DNA of 64,000 nucleotides from Magnetofaba australis IT-1. Its GTDB lineage: Bacteria > Pseudomonadota > Magnetococcia > Magnetococcales > Magnetococcaceae. Below the pieces are notes generated by a model. It did no database searches, was not told the DNA's origin, and saw only the letters and a program-made list of their open reading frames with translations. How positions within the stretch are numbered: the first letter of the stretch is position 1; each line of letters starts with the position of its first letter. The position numbers were made by a program, and so were the translations under genes. The stretch covers positions 1-64,000 of the forward strand of contig NZ_LVJN01000021.1 of the NCBI RefSeq assembly GCF_002109495.1, in the 5' to 3' direction. Below, one piece after another: positions 1 through 11,094 of the stretch.

Positions 1-167
1 CCGTTTTCCTTTGTCTTTAAAAAAACGAACAAAAACATCTTTTCAACACACTTGAGATTCAGAATGAGGGAGAGGCGGCAGACCTGTGGGAAACGTGTTT
101 TCGTTTTCCACAGGGATAGCGGAGCGTCCGCCTCTCCCGGAGCCGCAAGTGGGCAGGATCGCCAGTT

Positions 168-968
168 TCAGGAAGGGTCGGTTTTGCTATTTGAGCAGGA
201 AGCTTTTGTTTCTGCAGCGCGCTTTTGCCGTTTGCTTTGATTCAGTCGATAGCTTTCGCCGTTCATCTCCAGGATGTGGACATGATGGGTCAACCGATCC
301 AGCAGGGCGCCGGTGAGGCGCTCGGAGCCGAAGACCTCCGTCCACTCCTCGAACGGCAGGTTGCTGGTCACCATCACTGAACCCTGCTCATAGCGCTGGC
401 TGATCACCTCAAAGAGCAGCTCAGCCCCCGTTTTGGAGAGTGGGACGAAGCCCTATTCGTCGATGATCAACAGCTTGTGTTTACTCAACTGACTCTGGAA
501 ACGCTGCAGCTGCTTTTCGTCGCGCGCCTCCATCAACTGGTGTACCAGCGACGCGGCAGTGGTGAAGCCAACCGCCAACCCCTGCTGACAGGCGGCCAGG
601 CCCAATCCCAACGCAATATGGGTTTTCCCGGTTCCGCTGTTGCCCAAGGCGATGATATTGGCTCGGCGCTGAATGTATTCGCAACGCGCCAGCTCCATCA
701 CCAGAACCTTGTTCAATGAGGGCATGGCCAGGAAATCAAAGGAGTCCAGGCTCTTGATGGTGGGAAACCGGGCTTGTTTGATACGTCGCTCCACCATGCG
801 CCGCTCCCGCTCAATCAACTCCAGTTCGCTCAGTCGCAGCAGGTATCGGCTATGATCAACGCCTTCCGCCGCGCACTGTTTGGCGATCTTTTCATATTCT
901 CGATAAAATGTGGGCAGTTTGAGCGCTTTGAGGTGGTGCGCCAGGAGGATCTGCGGAGAGTCGTTCAT
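168..968 (-). pseudogene. istB: istB helper ATPase, inactivated by a premature stop
   Basis: IstB is the AAA+ helper ATPase of IS21 transposition. Compared with the intact 266-residue copy at 5804-6604, the reading frame is interrupted at about 453-455, where a Leu codon TTG has become TAG. The stop falls right after the Walker B motif (LLIIDE), so residues 1-171 with Walker A (GNSGTGKTH) are made but the rest of the ATPase domain is lost. The remaining 3' part (168-452) stays in frame and unchanged, which points to a recent mutation. The protein could still be supplied in trans by the second copy. A sequencing error at this base cannot be excluded. Confidence 0.93.
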
Positions 969-2464
969 GGTTGCTCTCCTGACGTCAACGCGGCGTAATC
1001 CCTGGCGGATGTACGCGCCACATGCACTTCGGGCAAAAAGGGATATCGGGACAGATCCAAACGGAGCGGACGTTGTTCAATGTGCCGGATCAGCAGATGT
1101 TTGACCGCCTCAAAGCCAATGGCGCCCAACTTCAACGCCTGTTGCACGGCAAAATGGACCTGTTCAAAGGAGAACGTCTCCAATAGGCGCAGAACCTGAA
1201 TATATTCCCGCTTGCCCTTTTTACCCAGGCGGGACTCCATCAGACGGCGCAAGGTGGCGAACTCATCTGGCAGTTCCCATCCTTGCAACGGGGCGGCTTG
1301 ATCCAGCGCCCTGGGTTTCTCCTCCAGCAGCGCCAGATAGTGCAAGGGGTCATAGATGGCGTCCTCACGCGCATAGGAGCGTGGATGCCGGGCAATCACC
1401 TCAGCGCCACAGGCGATCACCACTTCGTGGATGTAGCCCCGCACCTGCACATCGTGAAAGCCATAACGCACCGGAACCGAATAGTCATTGGTTCGATAGC
1501 GCACCAGCGCCTGGGATGTGACCTTGGCGCTCACCTTCTCGCAAGCGTCGTAGGGAATTGGCGGCAGCGGCAGGAACGCCGCCTGGTCTGTGGAAAATCG
1601 TTCTCCGATACTCCGCTGACAGCCTCGCAATGTCTGTTGACGACGCTCCAGGCATTTCTGGCGCAGGTGAGCGTTGAGCGCATCAAACGATTCAAAGCGG
1701 GGAGCCGGGACCATGAAGTTGCGTCGGGCGTAGCCGACCAGCCCCTCGACCTTGCCTTTGTCGTTACCTCGCGCCGGGCGGCCAAAGCGGCTATCGAACA
1801 GGTAATGGGATTGCAGCCGGATCATCTCTTCGGTCAGATCTCGGCGACCATCCCGGTAAACTTTGACCACGGCGATGCTGGTGTTGTCGTACAGAATGCT
1901 TTGGGGAACGCCGCCGAAGTGATCACAGGCGGCGTTATGCCCCGCACAAAACGCTTCCGTGGTTTCCGCGGGGAAGCCCATAACGAAGCTGTCGTCGCTG
2001 TAGGGCAGACTCATACAGAAAAAGTGGATCTTGCGCTCCACGCCGCCGATCACGCCGTGCGTTTGCCCAAAGTCCACCTGGGCGTGTCCGGGCGCATGGC
2101 TGAGGGGAACAAACTTCTCTTTCAGATGCAGACGCTTGCCGCGCACATACTCCTTGACCGCGCCATATTTCCCGTCGTAGCCGTATTCATCGCACAGCCG
2201 TTCATATATCCGCTGCGCGGTGTGGCGCTCCTTCTTGATCTTCTCCAGATCGTTCTTGAGAATCTGATCTATGAACCCGGTGAACGGCCCCAGTTTGGGC
2301 AATCTGACCGGCTTGCTCCGCTGGTAGCCTGGCGGCTCAGGGTTCTCCATCATTTTGCGCACCGTGCGCGGATCCAGCTCAAAGGCCTCCGCCGCCTTGC
2401 GCTTGCTCATCCCGCCTCTGGTTACCGCCAAACGCACTTCTCTGTACATGCTCACTGAATACAT
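965..2464 (-). CDS. istA: IS21 transposase IstA (copy 1)
   Basis: 499 residues, identical in protein sequence to the copy at 4308-5807. An N-terminal HTH (SKRKAAEAF) is followed by an rve/DDE integrase core with visible acidic residues in AQVDFGQ, LYDNTS and KGKVEGL, then a C-terminal Mu-transposase-like beta domain. It overlaps istB by 4 bases (ATGA), the usual translational coupling in IS21 elements. It is intact, so copy 1 could transpose if IstB comes from copy 2. Confidence 0.97.
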   Translation of the reverse strand: MYSVSMYREVRLAVTRGGMSKRKAAEAFELDPRTVRKMMENPEPPGYQRSKPVRLPKLGPFTGFIDQILKNDLEKIKKERHTAQRIYERLCDEYGYDGKYGAVKEYVRGKRLHLKEKFVPLSHAPGHAQVDFGQTHGVIGGVERKIHFFCMSLPYSDDSFVMGFPAETTEAFCAGHNAACDHFGGVPQSILYDNTSIAVVKVYRDGRRDLTEEMIRLQSHYLFDSRFGRPARGNDKGKVEGLVGYARRNFMVPAPRFESFDALNAHLRQKCLERRQQTLRGCQRSIGERFSTDQAAFLPLPPIPYDACEKVSAKVTSQALVRYRTNDYSVPVRYGFHDVQVRGYIHEVVIACGAEVIARHPRSYAREDAIYDPLHYLALLEEKPRALDQAAPLQGWELPDEFATLRRLMESRLGKKGKREYIQVLRLLETFSFEQVHFAVQQALKLGAIGFEAVKHLLIRHIEQRPLRLDLSRYPFLPEVHVARTSARDYAALTSGEQP

Positions 2465-2570
2465 CCTCCCACCCCCTGACCCGGAAACTCTATGACTGAG
2501 TTTTCTGAGTTAGAGAGCTTTTTCTGGTGTGGGATTTTTGGACCGCCATTTTTGGACGATCCAAGCTGTT

Positions 2571-3987
2571 TCAGTGATGCATTTTTACGGCGCCATTCTC
2601 ACCACACGGAGGCGTCAGGAAATAGGGATTGTGATGATGCGGAAACGCATCCTCCCGATGAACATGGCCTGACGGCTCTGGCGAGCTGACCGCATCGGAC
2701 TCCGCCGACGTCACGGCTGCGGGCTCTGGCGCAGCGGCGCTGTCGGTCTCACGCGTAGCCAGACGCGGCGCGTTTGCGCTGACGCTTGGCGACACCGCCT
2801 CAGAGGGGACCTGTCCGGTTTGCGCCATGGAGGGCGCGCCATCTGACTCGACAGACGCAGGCGGCGCGGCTTCCTGATGGCGCGCCACACGATCACTCCA
2901 ACGCCGACGCCGCTCATTGGCCAAGAAGGTCGGCGGATCCGGCGGCGCCTCCCCCGCTGGCGTGTACTCTCCATAGCCGCCCCAACTGGCGCGCAGATGG
3001 GGGCGATATCGCCGTCGCCATAAAATCCACGCACGCCGACGCAACACACCGCCCTGCTGCGTAAACAGAAACATGACGGCCACGCTGGCCATCAGCACAA
3101 ACATCAGCAGAGAGTTGCCGCCGCTGACAGGCGCCTCGGCGGACGCCGCCACAACCTGTTCCACACGCTCCTTGGGCTGCGTGTGTGCGCTTGATTCCAT
3201 CTTGGGCGGATTGTGCGTCGTGAGGCTGGCGTCTGCAGGCTGCTCAGCGACGGACGTCGGCGCCGGACGCTCATGTGACTGGGCCACATTGGCCGACGCC
3301 ATCACGGCAGTCGTTGTCTCACCCTCAGCAACCGGCTCATCCATGCGCAGCGGCGTTGATGTTTGAGCCTGCGCCTCCTTCGGCGCGTCAATGACGCCTG
3401 AATCGACTGATTGCGCAACGGCTTCCGTCGCACCGGCCTTGACGGGCTCGGATAACGTTTGAGACGCCTCCCCGTCTTGTTCTGTCAGCGGCGGCGGCGC
3501 GCTCTGCGACTCTTGCCCGGACGCGGAAACGTTGCCCGGCTCCGTTTCCGCAGCGGCTGGCGCGTCGCCAATCTCTTGTAATAACGCATCGATAATGGCG
3601 CGCTCTTCGGCGCTTTGGGCGAATGCGTCAGCCGTCTGCGTCTGAGGTTGAGACGGCTTGATCACGGGCGCCTCAGCAGCGTCGCCGCGACGCAGAAGAA
3701 CCCGTTGTATGCCATCCGAGGCCGCCCCATCCCACTCGAGATTGACGCGCCGTTTTGGCGGCGCGCTGGGACGCCCAATCTGCAGCAGGGGCGATTGTTC
3801 AGCAGAGGTTTTGTCGTTATCGAGCTGAAATGACCAAAGCGGCGCGAATCCGGTTTCGTCCCCTGCGGCGCCGCGAGAATTCTGCGCTTGAACAGACAAG
3901 GGAGCGCACAGCAGCCCCCAAGGCGAAGCCCGCCAGGCTTAAGCTGCGCAGAAAGAGGGGGGACCTGCTTTGTGTATATCGCGCCAT
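2571..3987 (-). pseudogene. secreted/membrane-anchored Ala-Pro-rich protein, frameshifted in the signal peptide and truncated by IS21
   Basis: The readable body (TTG at 3899 down to 2571) is 442 residues. It is rich in Ala, Pro, Glu and Ser, with one transmembrane segment near the middle (SLLMFVLMASVAVMFLF) followed by a basic stretch (RRRAWILWRRRYRP). An ATG at 3987 starts MARYTQSRSPLFLRS, a typical signal peptide, but in another frame. Removing one base from the C5 run at 3915-3919 (a G run in the gene) joins it to LLCAPLSVQAQ and gives a complete 35-residue signal peptide. The last ten codons before the TGA are IS21 left-end sequence, so the true C-terminus is missing. The layout (signal peptide, low-complexity region, TM, acidic cytoplasmic tail) resembles FimV/TspA-type proteins, but I see no LysM or FimV core motif, so the family is not assigned. 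Confidence 0.7.
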
Positions 3988-4170
3988 GATATCAGCCGCT
4001 TTGTTACATTGAGCGAAAAACCGGCAAGGAGAATCCTCTCACTTCGTCCGGCAACTGTGCGCAATTACGGCTTTGAAATGGGCTTCTCAACAAAACAGAA
4101 GCGTGCGCAGAAACCACTATTAGACAAACGATAACATATTCACGAACAGCAAGAGAAACACTTTTGCAGG

Positions 4171-4198
4171 TGAGAATGGCGCCGTAAAAATGCATCAC
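4171..4198 (+). repeat. IS21 copy 2 left terminal inverted repeat
   Basis: TGAGAATGGCGCC followed by GTAAAAATGCATCAC. It pairs with the right end (6835-6862) with about six mismatches and begins with TG, as IS21 ends usually do. Confidence 0.85.
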
Positions 4199-4307
4199 TG
4201 AAACAGCTTGGATCGTCCAAAAATGGCGGTCCAAAAATCCCACACCAGAAAAAGCTCTCTAACTCAGAAAACTCAGTCATAGAGTTTCCGGGTCAGGGGG
4301 TGGGAGG

Positions 4308-5807
4308 ATGTATTCAGTGAGCATGTACAGAGAAGTGCGTTTGGCGGTAACCAGAGGCGGGATGAGCAAGCGCAAGGCGGCGGAGGCCTTTGAGCTGGAT
4401 CCGCGCACCGTGCGCAAAATGATGGAGAACCCTGAGCCGCCAGGCTACCAGCGGAGCAAGCCGGTCCGATTGCCCAAACTGGGGCCGTTCACCGGGTTCA
4501 TAGATCAGATTCTCAAGAACGATCTGGAGAAGATCAAGAAGGAGCGCCACACCGCGCAGCGGATATATGAACGGCTGTGCGATGAATACGGCTACGACGG
4601 GAAATATGGCGCGGTCAAGGAGTATGTGCGCGGCAAGCGTCTGCATCTGAAAGAGAAGTTTGTTCCCCTCAGCCATGCGCCCGGACACGCCCAGGTGGAC
4701 TTTGGGCAAACGCACGGCGTGATCGGCGGCGTGGAGCGCAAGATCCACTTTTTCTGTATGAGTCTGCCCTACAGCGACGACAGCTTCGTTATGGGCTTCC
4801 CCGCGGAAACCACGGAAGCGTTTTGTGCGGGGCATAACGCCGCCTGTGATCACTTCGGCGGCGTTCCCCAAAGCATTCTGTACGACAACACCAGCATCGC
4901 CGTGGTCAAAGTTTACCGGGATGGTCGCCGAGATCTGACCGAAGAGATGATCCGGCTGCAATCCCATTACCTGTTCGATAGCCGCTTTGGCCGCCCGGCG
5001 CGAGGTAACGACAAAGGCAAGGTCGAGGGGCTGGTCGGCTACGCCCGACGCAACTTCATGGTCCCGGCTCCCCGCTTTGAATCGTTTGATGCGCTCAACG
5101 CTCACCTGCGCCAGAAATGCCTGGAGCGTCGTCAACAGACATTGCGAGGCTGTCAGCGGAGTATCGGAGAACGATTTTCCACAGACCAGGCGGCGTTCCT
5201 GCCGCTGCCGCCAATTCCCTACGACGCTTGCGAGAAGGTGAGCGCCAAGGTCACATCCCAGGCGCTGGTGCGCTATCGAACCAATGACTATTCGGTTCCG
5301 GTGCGTTATGGCTTTCACGATGTGCAGGTGCGGGGCTACATCCACGAAGTGGTGATCGCCTGTGGCGCTGAGGTGATTGCCCGGCATCCACGCTCCTATG
5401 CGCGTGAGGACGCCATCTATGACCCCTTGCACTATCTGGCGCTGCTGGAGGAGAAACCCAGGGCGCTGGATCAAGCCGCCCCGTTGCAAGGATGGGAACT
5501 GCCAGATGAGTTCGCCACCTTGCGCCGTCTGATGGAGTCCCGCCTGGGTAAAAAGGGCAAGCGGGAATATATTCAGGTTCTGCGCCTATTGGAGACGTTC
5601 TCCTTTGAACAGGTCCATTTTGCCGTGCAACAGGCGTTGAAGTTGGGCGCCATTGGCTTTGAGGCGGTCAAACATCTGCTGATCCGGCACATTGAACAAC
5701 GTCCGCTCCGTTTGGATCTGTCCCGATATCCCTTTTTGCCCGAAGTGCATGTGGCGCGTACATCCGCCAGGGATTACGCCGCGTTGACGTCAGGAGAGCA
5801 ACCATGA
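4308..5807 (+). CDS. istA: IS21 transposase IstA (copy 2)
   Basis: 499 residues. HTH near residues 19-40, then an rve/DDE core with D in AQVDFGQ, D in LYDNTS and E in KGKVEGL, and a C-terminal Mu-type domain. It acts with IstB to cut and join the IS ends. The ATG at 4308 follows a GGGAGG ribosome site (gtgggaggatg). The stop overlaps the istB start by four bases. Protein-identical to copy 1. Confidence 0.97.
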   Translation: MYSVSMYREVRLAVTRGGMSKRKAAEAFELDPRTVRKMMENPEPPGYQRSKPVRLPKLGPFTGFIDQILKNDLEKIKKERHTAQRIYERLCDEYGYDGKYGAVKEYVRGKRLHLKEKFVPLSHAPGHAQVDFGQTHGVIGGVERKIHFFCMSLPYSDDSFVMGFPAETTEAFCAGHNAACDHFGGVPQSILYDNTSIAVVKVYRDGRRDLTEEMIRLQSHYLFDSRFGRPARGNDKGKVEGLVGYARRNFMVPAPRFESFDALNAHLRQKCLERRQQTLRGCQRSIGERFSTDQAAFLPLPPIPYDACEKVSAKVTSQALVRYRTNDYSVPVRYGFHDVQVRGYIHEVVIACGAEVIARHPRSYAREDAIYDPLHYLALLEEKPRALDQAAPLQGWELPDEFATLRRLMESRLGKKGKREYIQVLRLLETFSFEQVHFAVQQALKLGAIGFEAVKHLLIRHIEQRPLRLDLSRYPFLPEVHVARTSARDYAALTSGEQP

Positions 5808-6604
5808 ACGACTCTCCGCAGATCCTCCTGGCGCACCACCTCAAAGCGCTCAAACTGCCCACATTTTATCGAGAATATGAAAAGATCGCCAAACAGTGCG
5901 CGGCGGAAGGCGTTGATCATAGCCGATACCTGCTGCGACTGAGCGAACTGGAGTTGATTGAGCGGGAGCGGCGCATGGTGGAGCGACGTATCAAACAAGC
6001 CCGGTTTCCCACCATCAAGAGCCTGGACTCCTTTGATTTCCTGGCCATGCCCTCATTGAACAAGGTTCTGGTGATGGAGCTGGCGCGTTGCGAATACATT
6101 CAGCGCCGAGCCAATATCATCGCCTTGGGCAACAGCGGAACCGGGAAAACCCATATTGCGTTGGGATTGGGCCTGGCCGCCTGTCAGCAGGGGTTGGCGG
6201 TTGGCTTCACCACTGCCGCGTCGCTGGTACACCAGTTGATGGAGGCGCGCGACGAAAAGCAGCTGCAGCGTTTCCAGAGTCAGTTGAGTAAACACAAGCT
6301 GTTGATCATCGACGAATTGGGCTTCGTCCCACTCTCCAAAACGGGGGCTGAGCTGCTCTTTGAGGTGATCAGCCAGCGCTATGAGCAGGGTTCAGTGATG
6401 GTGACCAGCAACCTGCCGTTCGAGGAGTGGACGGAGGTCTTCGGCTCCGAGCGCCTCACCGGCGCCCTGCTGGATCGGTTGACCCATCATGTCCACATCC
6501 TGGAGATGAACGGCGAAAGCTATCGACTGAATCAAAGCAAACGGCAAAAGCGCGCTGCAGAAACAAAAGCTTCCTGCTCAAATAGCAAAACCGACCCTTC
6601 CTGA
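5804..6604 (+). CDS. istB: IS21 helper ATPase IstB (copy 2, intact)
   Basis: 266 residues, a normal IstB length. The DnaC-like AAA+ domain shows Walker A GNSGTGKTH near residues 109-117 and Walker B LLIIDE near 166-171, then sensor residues in MVTSNLPFEEW. IstB forms ATP-dependent oligomers on target DNA and activates IstA. Its start codon ATGA overlaps the istA stop. This is the only complete istB of the two copies, so both elements probably depend on it. Confidence 0.97.
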   Translation: MNDSPQILLAHHLKALKLPTFYREYEKIAKQCAAEGVDHSRYLLRLSELELIERERRMVERRIKQARFPTIKSLDSFDFLAMPSLNKVLVMELARCEYIQRRANIIALGNSGTGKTHIALGLGLAACQQGLAVGFTTAASLVHQLMEARDEKQLQRFQSQLSKHKLLIIDELGFVPLSKTGAELLFEVISQRYEQGSVMVTSNLPFEEWTEVFGSERLTGALLDRLTHHVHILEMNGESYRLNQSKRQKRAAETKASCSNSKTDPS

Positions 6605-6810
6605 AACTGGCGATCCTGCCCACTTGCGGCTCCGGGAGAGGCGGACGCTCCGCTATCCCTGTGGAAAACGAAAACACGTTTCCCACAGGTCTGCCGCCTC
6701 TCCCTCATTCTGAATCTCAAGTGTGTTGAAAAGATGTTTTTGTTCGTTTTTTTAAAGACAAAGGAAAACGGCAAACCCCGTTGTGCGCTACGCGCCCAAC
6801 CAATGCCCAA

Positions 6811-6862
6811 GTGATGCATTATTGCGGCGCCATGGTGCTGCATTTTTCGGGCGCCATTGACA
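6811..6862 (-). repeat. IS21 copy 2 right end, two tandem terminal motifs
   Basis: Two copies of the terminal motif: 6811-6833 (GTGATGCATTATTGCGGCG...) and 6835-6862 (GTGCTGCATTTTTCGGGCG...). Only the outer one ends in CA and matches the left end to its last base, so it defines the IS boundary. Confidence 0.82.
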
Positions 6863-7389
6863 CTCAGCGCTGGATGCAAGCCGCCGCACAAGGGGGCGAC
6901 GCCCGCGCCGAGCATATCCTGGGGCTGATGCGCCATGCGGGGTGGGGCAAGACAGCGGATCACGAGGCTGGCTTGCGCCTGATTGACAGCGCCAAGGGGC
7001 ATGGCGACCTGCTGGCGGGCTTGAGCCTGGGCGATTGCAACGCGCTTGACGCCGCAGTCAACCCGGATGCGTTTGTGGATCTGCAGACTTACCGCCGCCT
7101 AGCGCGCAAGGGCTTTGGCCTGGCGGCCTATCGTCTGGGGGTATGCCGCTTACGCGGTCTGGGCGTTGAACAGGATTATATCGCAGCGCGCCGCTGGTTT
7201 GCGCTGGCCGCCAAAGAGGGGCTGGCCGATGCGCAAAACGATCTGGGGCTGATGCACCATTTGGGTCTGGGCGGTCAGATCGATCTGTCGCTGGCGGAAC
7301 GCCTCTATCGTGCGGCCATAGCCAACGGGCATGCGGGCGCCCAACACAATCTGACCAAGCTTCCCACCAACGCCAAGTCGCCGCAATAG
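6863..7389 (+). pseudogene. Sel1-repeat protein, 5' end removed by IS21
   Basis: Host sequence resumes at 6863 and codes for about 175 residues of Sel1-type alpha/alpha repeats (for example YRLGVCRLRGLGVEQDYIAA and AQNDLGLMHHLGLGG). The frame stays open backwards through the IS end to a TTG at 6781, but those residues are IS sequence and not part of the gene. The stop TAG (7387-7389) lies in the first bases of a family A repeat, so the 3' end may also have been altered. Sel1 proteins are protein-interaction scaffolds, often periplasmic. The lost N-terminus would probably have carried a signal peptide. Confidence 0.8.
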
Positions 7390-7624
7390 AGTCGCTAGCA
7401 TCCAAAAGTGAACATATGGGCGCTGGAAGATATCGAGGGCTCCGCCCTCCAGCTCCCAAGATCAACAGCCACACCTTGGGGCTCTGCCCCAAACCCCGCT
7501 GGGGGCAGCGGCCCCCAGCCCCCGCCGCCGACCAGTCGGCGGCCTATAGTCAGAGCAAGCCGGGCCGACGTCACGCAAACATTGCGTGTTTGGATATGTA
7601 TCATTCTGAATTCAAGCGACTATA
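7387..7624 (+). repeat. family A hairpin repeat, copy A1
   Basis: About 238 bp bounded by TAGAGTCGCT and AGCGACTATA (terminal inverted repeats, consensus TATAG[T/C]CGCT). Inside are stacked palindromes: GAGGGCTCCGCCCTC-like, GGGGCTCTGCCCC, GGGGGCAGCGGCCCCC and CCGCCGACCAGTCGGCGG, then the GTCACGCAAACATTG block. It supplies the stop codon of the preceding Sel1 gene. Confidence 0.9.
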
Positions 7625-7874
7625 GAGCCCCTCAGTGACAGCCAATCGGCACGCCTCGACACAATGCGCCAAACGCTGTTTGCATTTGATCTTCAAAACA
7701 GCCGGGTAAAAACAGCGTACAGCGGGCAGAGACAATCGAACGCAACCGGAGCGCTGCGGGAGGATGAGGCGAGATTTCCAGGGATGGAGCGGTGGGAGAG
7801 TACGCGCCAAAAGCGCGCTTAACGGCGACAACGCAGTAGAACGCGTCAGACAAGCGGTCCAGCAGAGTGCGTAA

Positions 7875-8306
7875 TCAGATATTCTCGTGGGCGTTCTCAT
7901 GCAGATCGTCATGCATCCGCGACTGCATGCCTCTGCGCAGCGCCGGATAACAGCAGATCAGCGTATAGGCCAAGCCGGCAAACAGCAGAAACATCACTTG
8001 CATGAACAGCACGGTGTCATTGGACGCCGAATCGATATAACACGCCGCCTCGGCCCCAAACGGAATCTGCAGGAAGGGCGCTTCCTTGACGTAAGGCAGG
8101 TAGAACGATTCCGCCTCGTTGACGTAGACAAGTTGACACAACTGCAGCGGGAAGCCATCGCCGATCATATAGAGGTAGATGGCTGTAGAGAAGAAGCAGC
8201 CCAGAACCCCACACAACAGCACAAACAACACAGTGATGACGGAATTTTTAGATAAATAAAAATTGTACGTCGCTTTTTGCGAGCGTACTGAAACCAGAAT
8301 CTTCAT
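7875..8306 (-). CDS. small inner-membrane protein of unknown function
   Basis: 143 residues. One transmembrane helix lies at about 24-46 (VITVLFVLLCGVLGCFF) and a second at about 101-123 (VLFMQVMFLLFAGLAYTL). Between them is a roughly 55-residue loop with Cys at about 57 and 89, probably periplasmic. The C-terminus is charged and His-rich (RMHDDLHENAHENI). The ATG at 8306 follows GGGGGTTAAGAATC. I do not recognise a family. It stands alone between repeats A1 and A2, with no operon partner. Confidence 0.6.
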   Translation of the reverse strand: MKILVSVRSQKATYNFYLSKNSVITVLFVLLCGVLGCFFSTAIYLYMIGDGFPLQLCQLVYVNEAESFYLPYVKEAPFLQIPFGAEAACYIDSASNDTVLFMQVMFLLFAGLAYTLICCYPALRRGMQSRMHDDLHENAHENI

Positions 8307-8885
8307 GATTCTTAACCCCCAATTTCAGCCATTTAACCTTCCAGGCCCTTCCCTGATTGGCAAGTCGCGCTGTGCGCTTGGAGCCATTTCAAACAAATGA
8401 CATCACCGCCTGACGGAAACCCGTATGGCTCTTCAGTTTGCCCGACCACCCTGGCCCATACGCCGGCTGCGGCTACAATTTGCACGCACGATCAAGAGGT
8501 CAGCAAGAGGAGGGAATCTGAGCATCTCTAGACGCAGAAACCTTTTCCCACCTTGTAGACTATTAGCAGAAGTTTCTCAATTTGTGAAGCCTATCATTAT
8601 TGTTGACCATCAATATCCACAGGCGTTAACCCAAGCGGACAAAAGCTGATTTTATGCCAACAAAACAATAACTTTCCCCCCAACAACAATACGCTGCCCG
8701 GGAAAACGGCTCCTGACTTTACCGCTGACGCCCACAAGCAGTCGCCCAGGACAAGAGGGCGCAAAGGCGTTCTGAGCAAGGCCCATGCTGAATCGATTCA
8801 ATGGAGAGTCATTGTTTTCGTGAGCGCGCGCAAAGGCGCCCACAGAGCATGCAAGGGAGAGACTGAACGAAGCAGGTAAGAGGAA
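8307..8885. other. 579-bp gap without a supported gene
   Basis: Open frames here are short, overlap each other on both strands and lack good ribosome sites. One minus-strand frame (8900-8652) begins with a hydrophobic, signal-like stretch, but its ATG is inside repeat A2 and it ends without any recognisable domain. The part next to 8306 presumably holds the promoter of the membrane protein gene. I see nothing else. Confidence 0.5.
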
Positions 8886-9156
8886 TATAGTCGCTAGCAT
8901 TCAAAAGTGCACATATGGGCGCTGAAAGATATCGAGGGCTCCGCCCTCCAGTTGCCAACATCAAAATCCAAACCGTGATTCGGGCCATCCTGCCGAATCG
9001 TGGGCGCTGCCCACACCCGCTTAAGGGTCTCAGACCCTTAAGAATCCCGCCAAATTTCCATTGGAAATTTGTCCCAATAGTCAGCGCAAGACCAACCAGT
9101 GTCACGCAAACATTGAGCGCTTTGGATTTGTGTCATTCTGGATTCAAGCGGCTATA
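8886..9156 (+). repeat. family A hairpin repeat, copy A2
   Basis: About 271 bp from TATAGTCGCTAGCATTC to AGCGGCTATA. It contains the AGGGCTCCGCCCT hairpin, a GATTCGGG..CCGAATC stem, GGGCGCTGCCC, the long palindrome CTTAAGGGTCTCAGACCCTTAAG and the stem CAAATTTCC-ATT-GGAAATTTG. Same end blocks as the other family A copies, with a different set of internal hairpins. Confidence 0.9.
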
Positions 9157-9231
9157 GAGCGTGAGCCAAAGAAAAAAGAGACACTGGAGCGGAAACAGGC
9201 CAACGCGTTGCGACGGAGCAAAGCTCGTCGG

Positions 9232-11094
<1,863 letters not shown>

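Larger units (their letters stand above)
1..2601 (-). mobile_element. IS21-family element, copy 1 (inverted, right end outside window)
   Basis: Same sequence as the copy at 4171-6862, in opposite orientation. Base 1 corresponds to about base 6770 of that copy, so roughly 92 bp of the right end lie outside the window. The inner end is at 2601, reading TGAGAATGGCGCC inward on the minus strand. It carries istA and a nonsense-mutated istB. The two copies differ by at least one synonymous base in istA (near 2370) and by the istB stop. The inverted pair brackets 2602-4170 like a composite transposon. The istA/istB pair and Walker/DDE motifs place it in the IS21 family. Confidence 0.95.
4171..6862 (+). 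mobile_element. IS21-family element, copy 2 (complete, 2692 bp)
   Basis: The left end TGAGAATGGCGCC at 4171 and the right end GGCGCCATTGACA at 6862 form imperfect terminal inverted repeats of about 28 bp. A second copy of the terminal motif lies just inside the right end (6811-6833), and short GTCCAAAAAT direct repeats lie inside the left end, as is common for IS21 transposase-binding sites. It carries intact istA and istB. Flanks (gcagg before, ctcag after) show no obvious target duplication, which would fit recombination or deletion between copies after insertion. Confidence 0.93.

Noticed and set aside
2571-3987. Firm FimV assignment for the broken Ala-Pro-rich gene
   Set aside because: The layout is similar, but no LysM domain or conserved FimV N-terminal core can be read, so only the architecture is described.
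4161-6875. Target-site duplication of IS21 copy 2
   Set aside because: Flanks gcagg and ctcag do not match, and swapping flanks between the two copies (as after an inversion) gives no match with the part of copy 1 inside the window.
8597-8900. Two overlapping minus-strand frames (60 and 82 codons) in the gap before repeat A2
   Set aside because: The start is inside the repeat, there is no ribosome site and no domain; a hydrophobic start alone is not enough.
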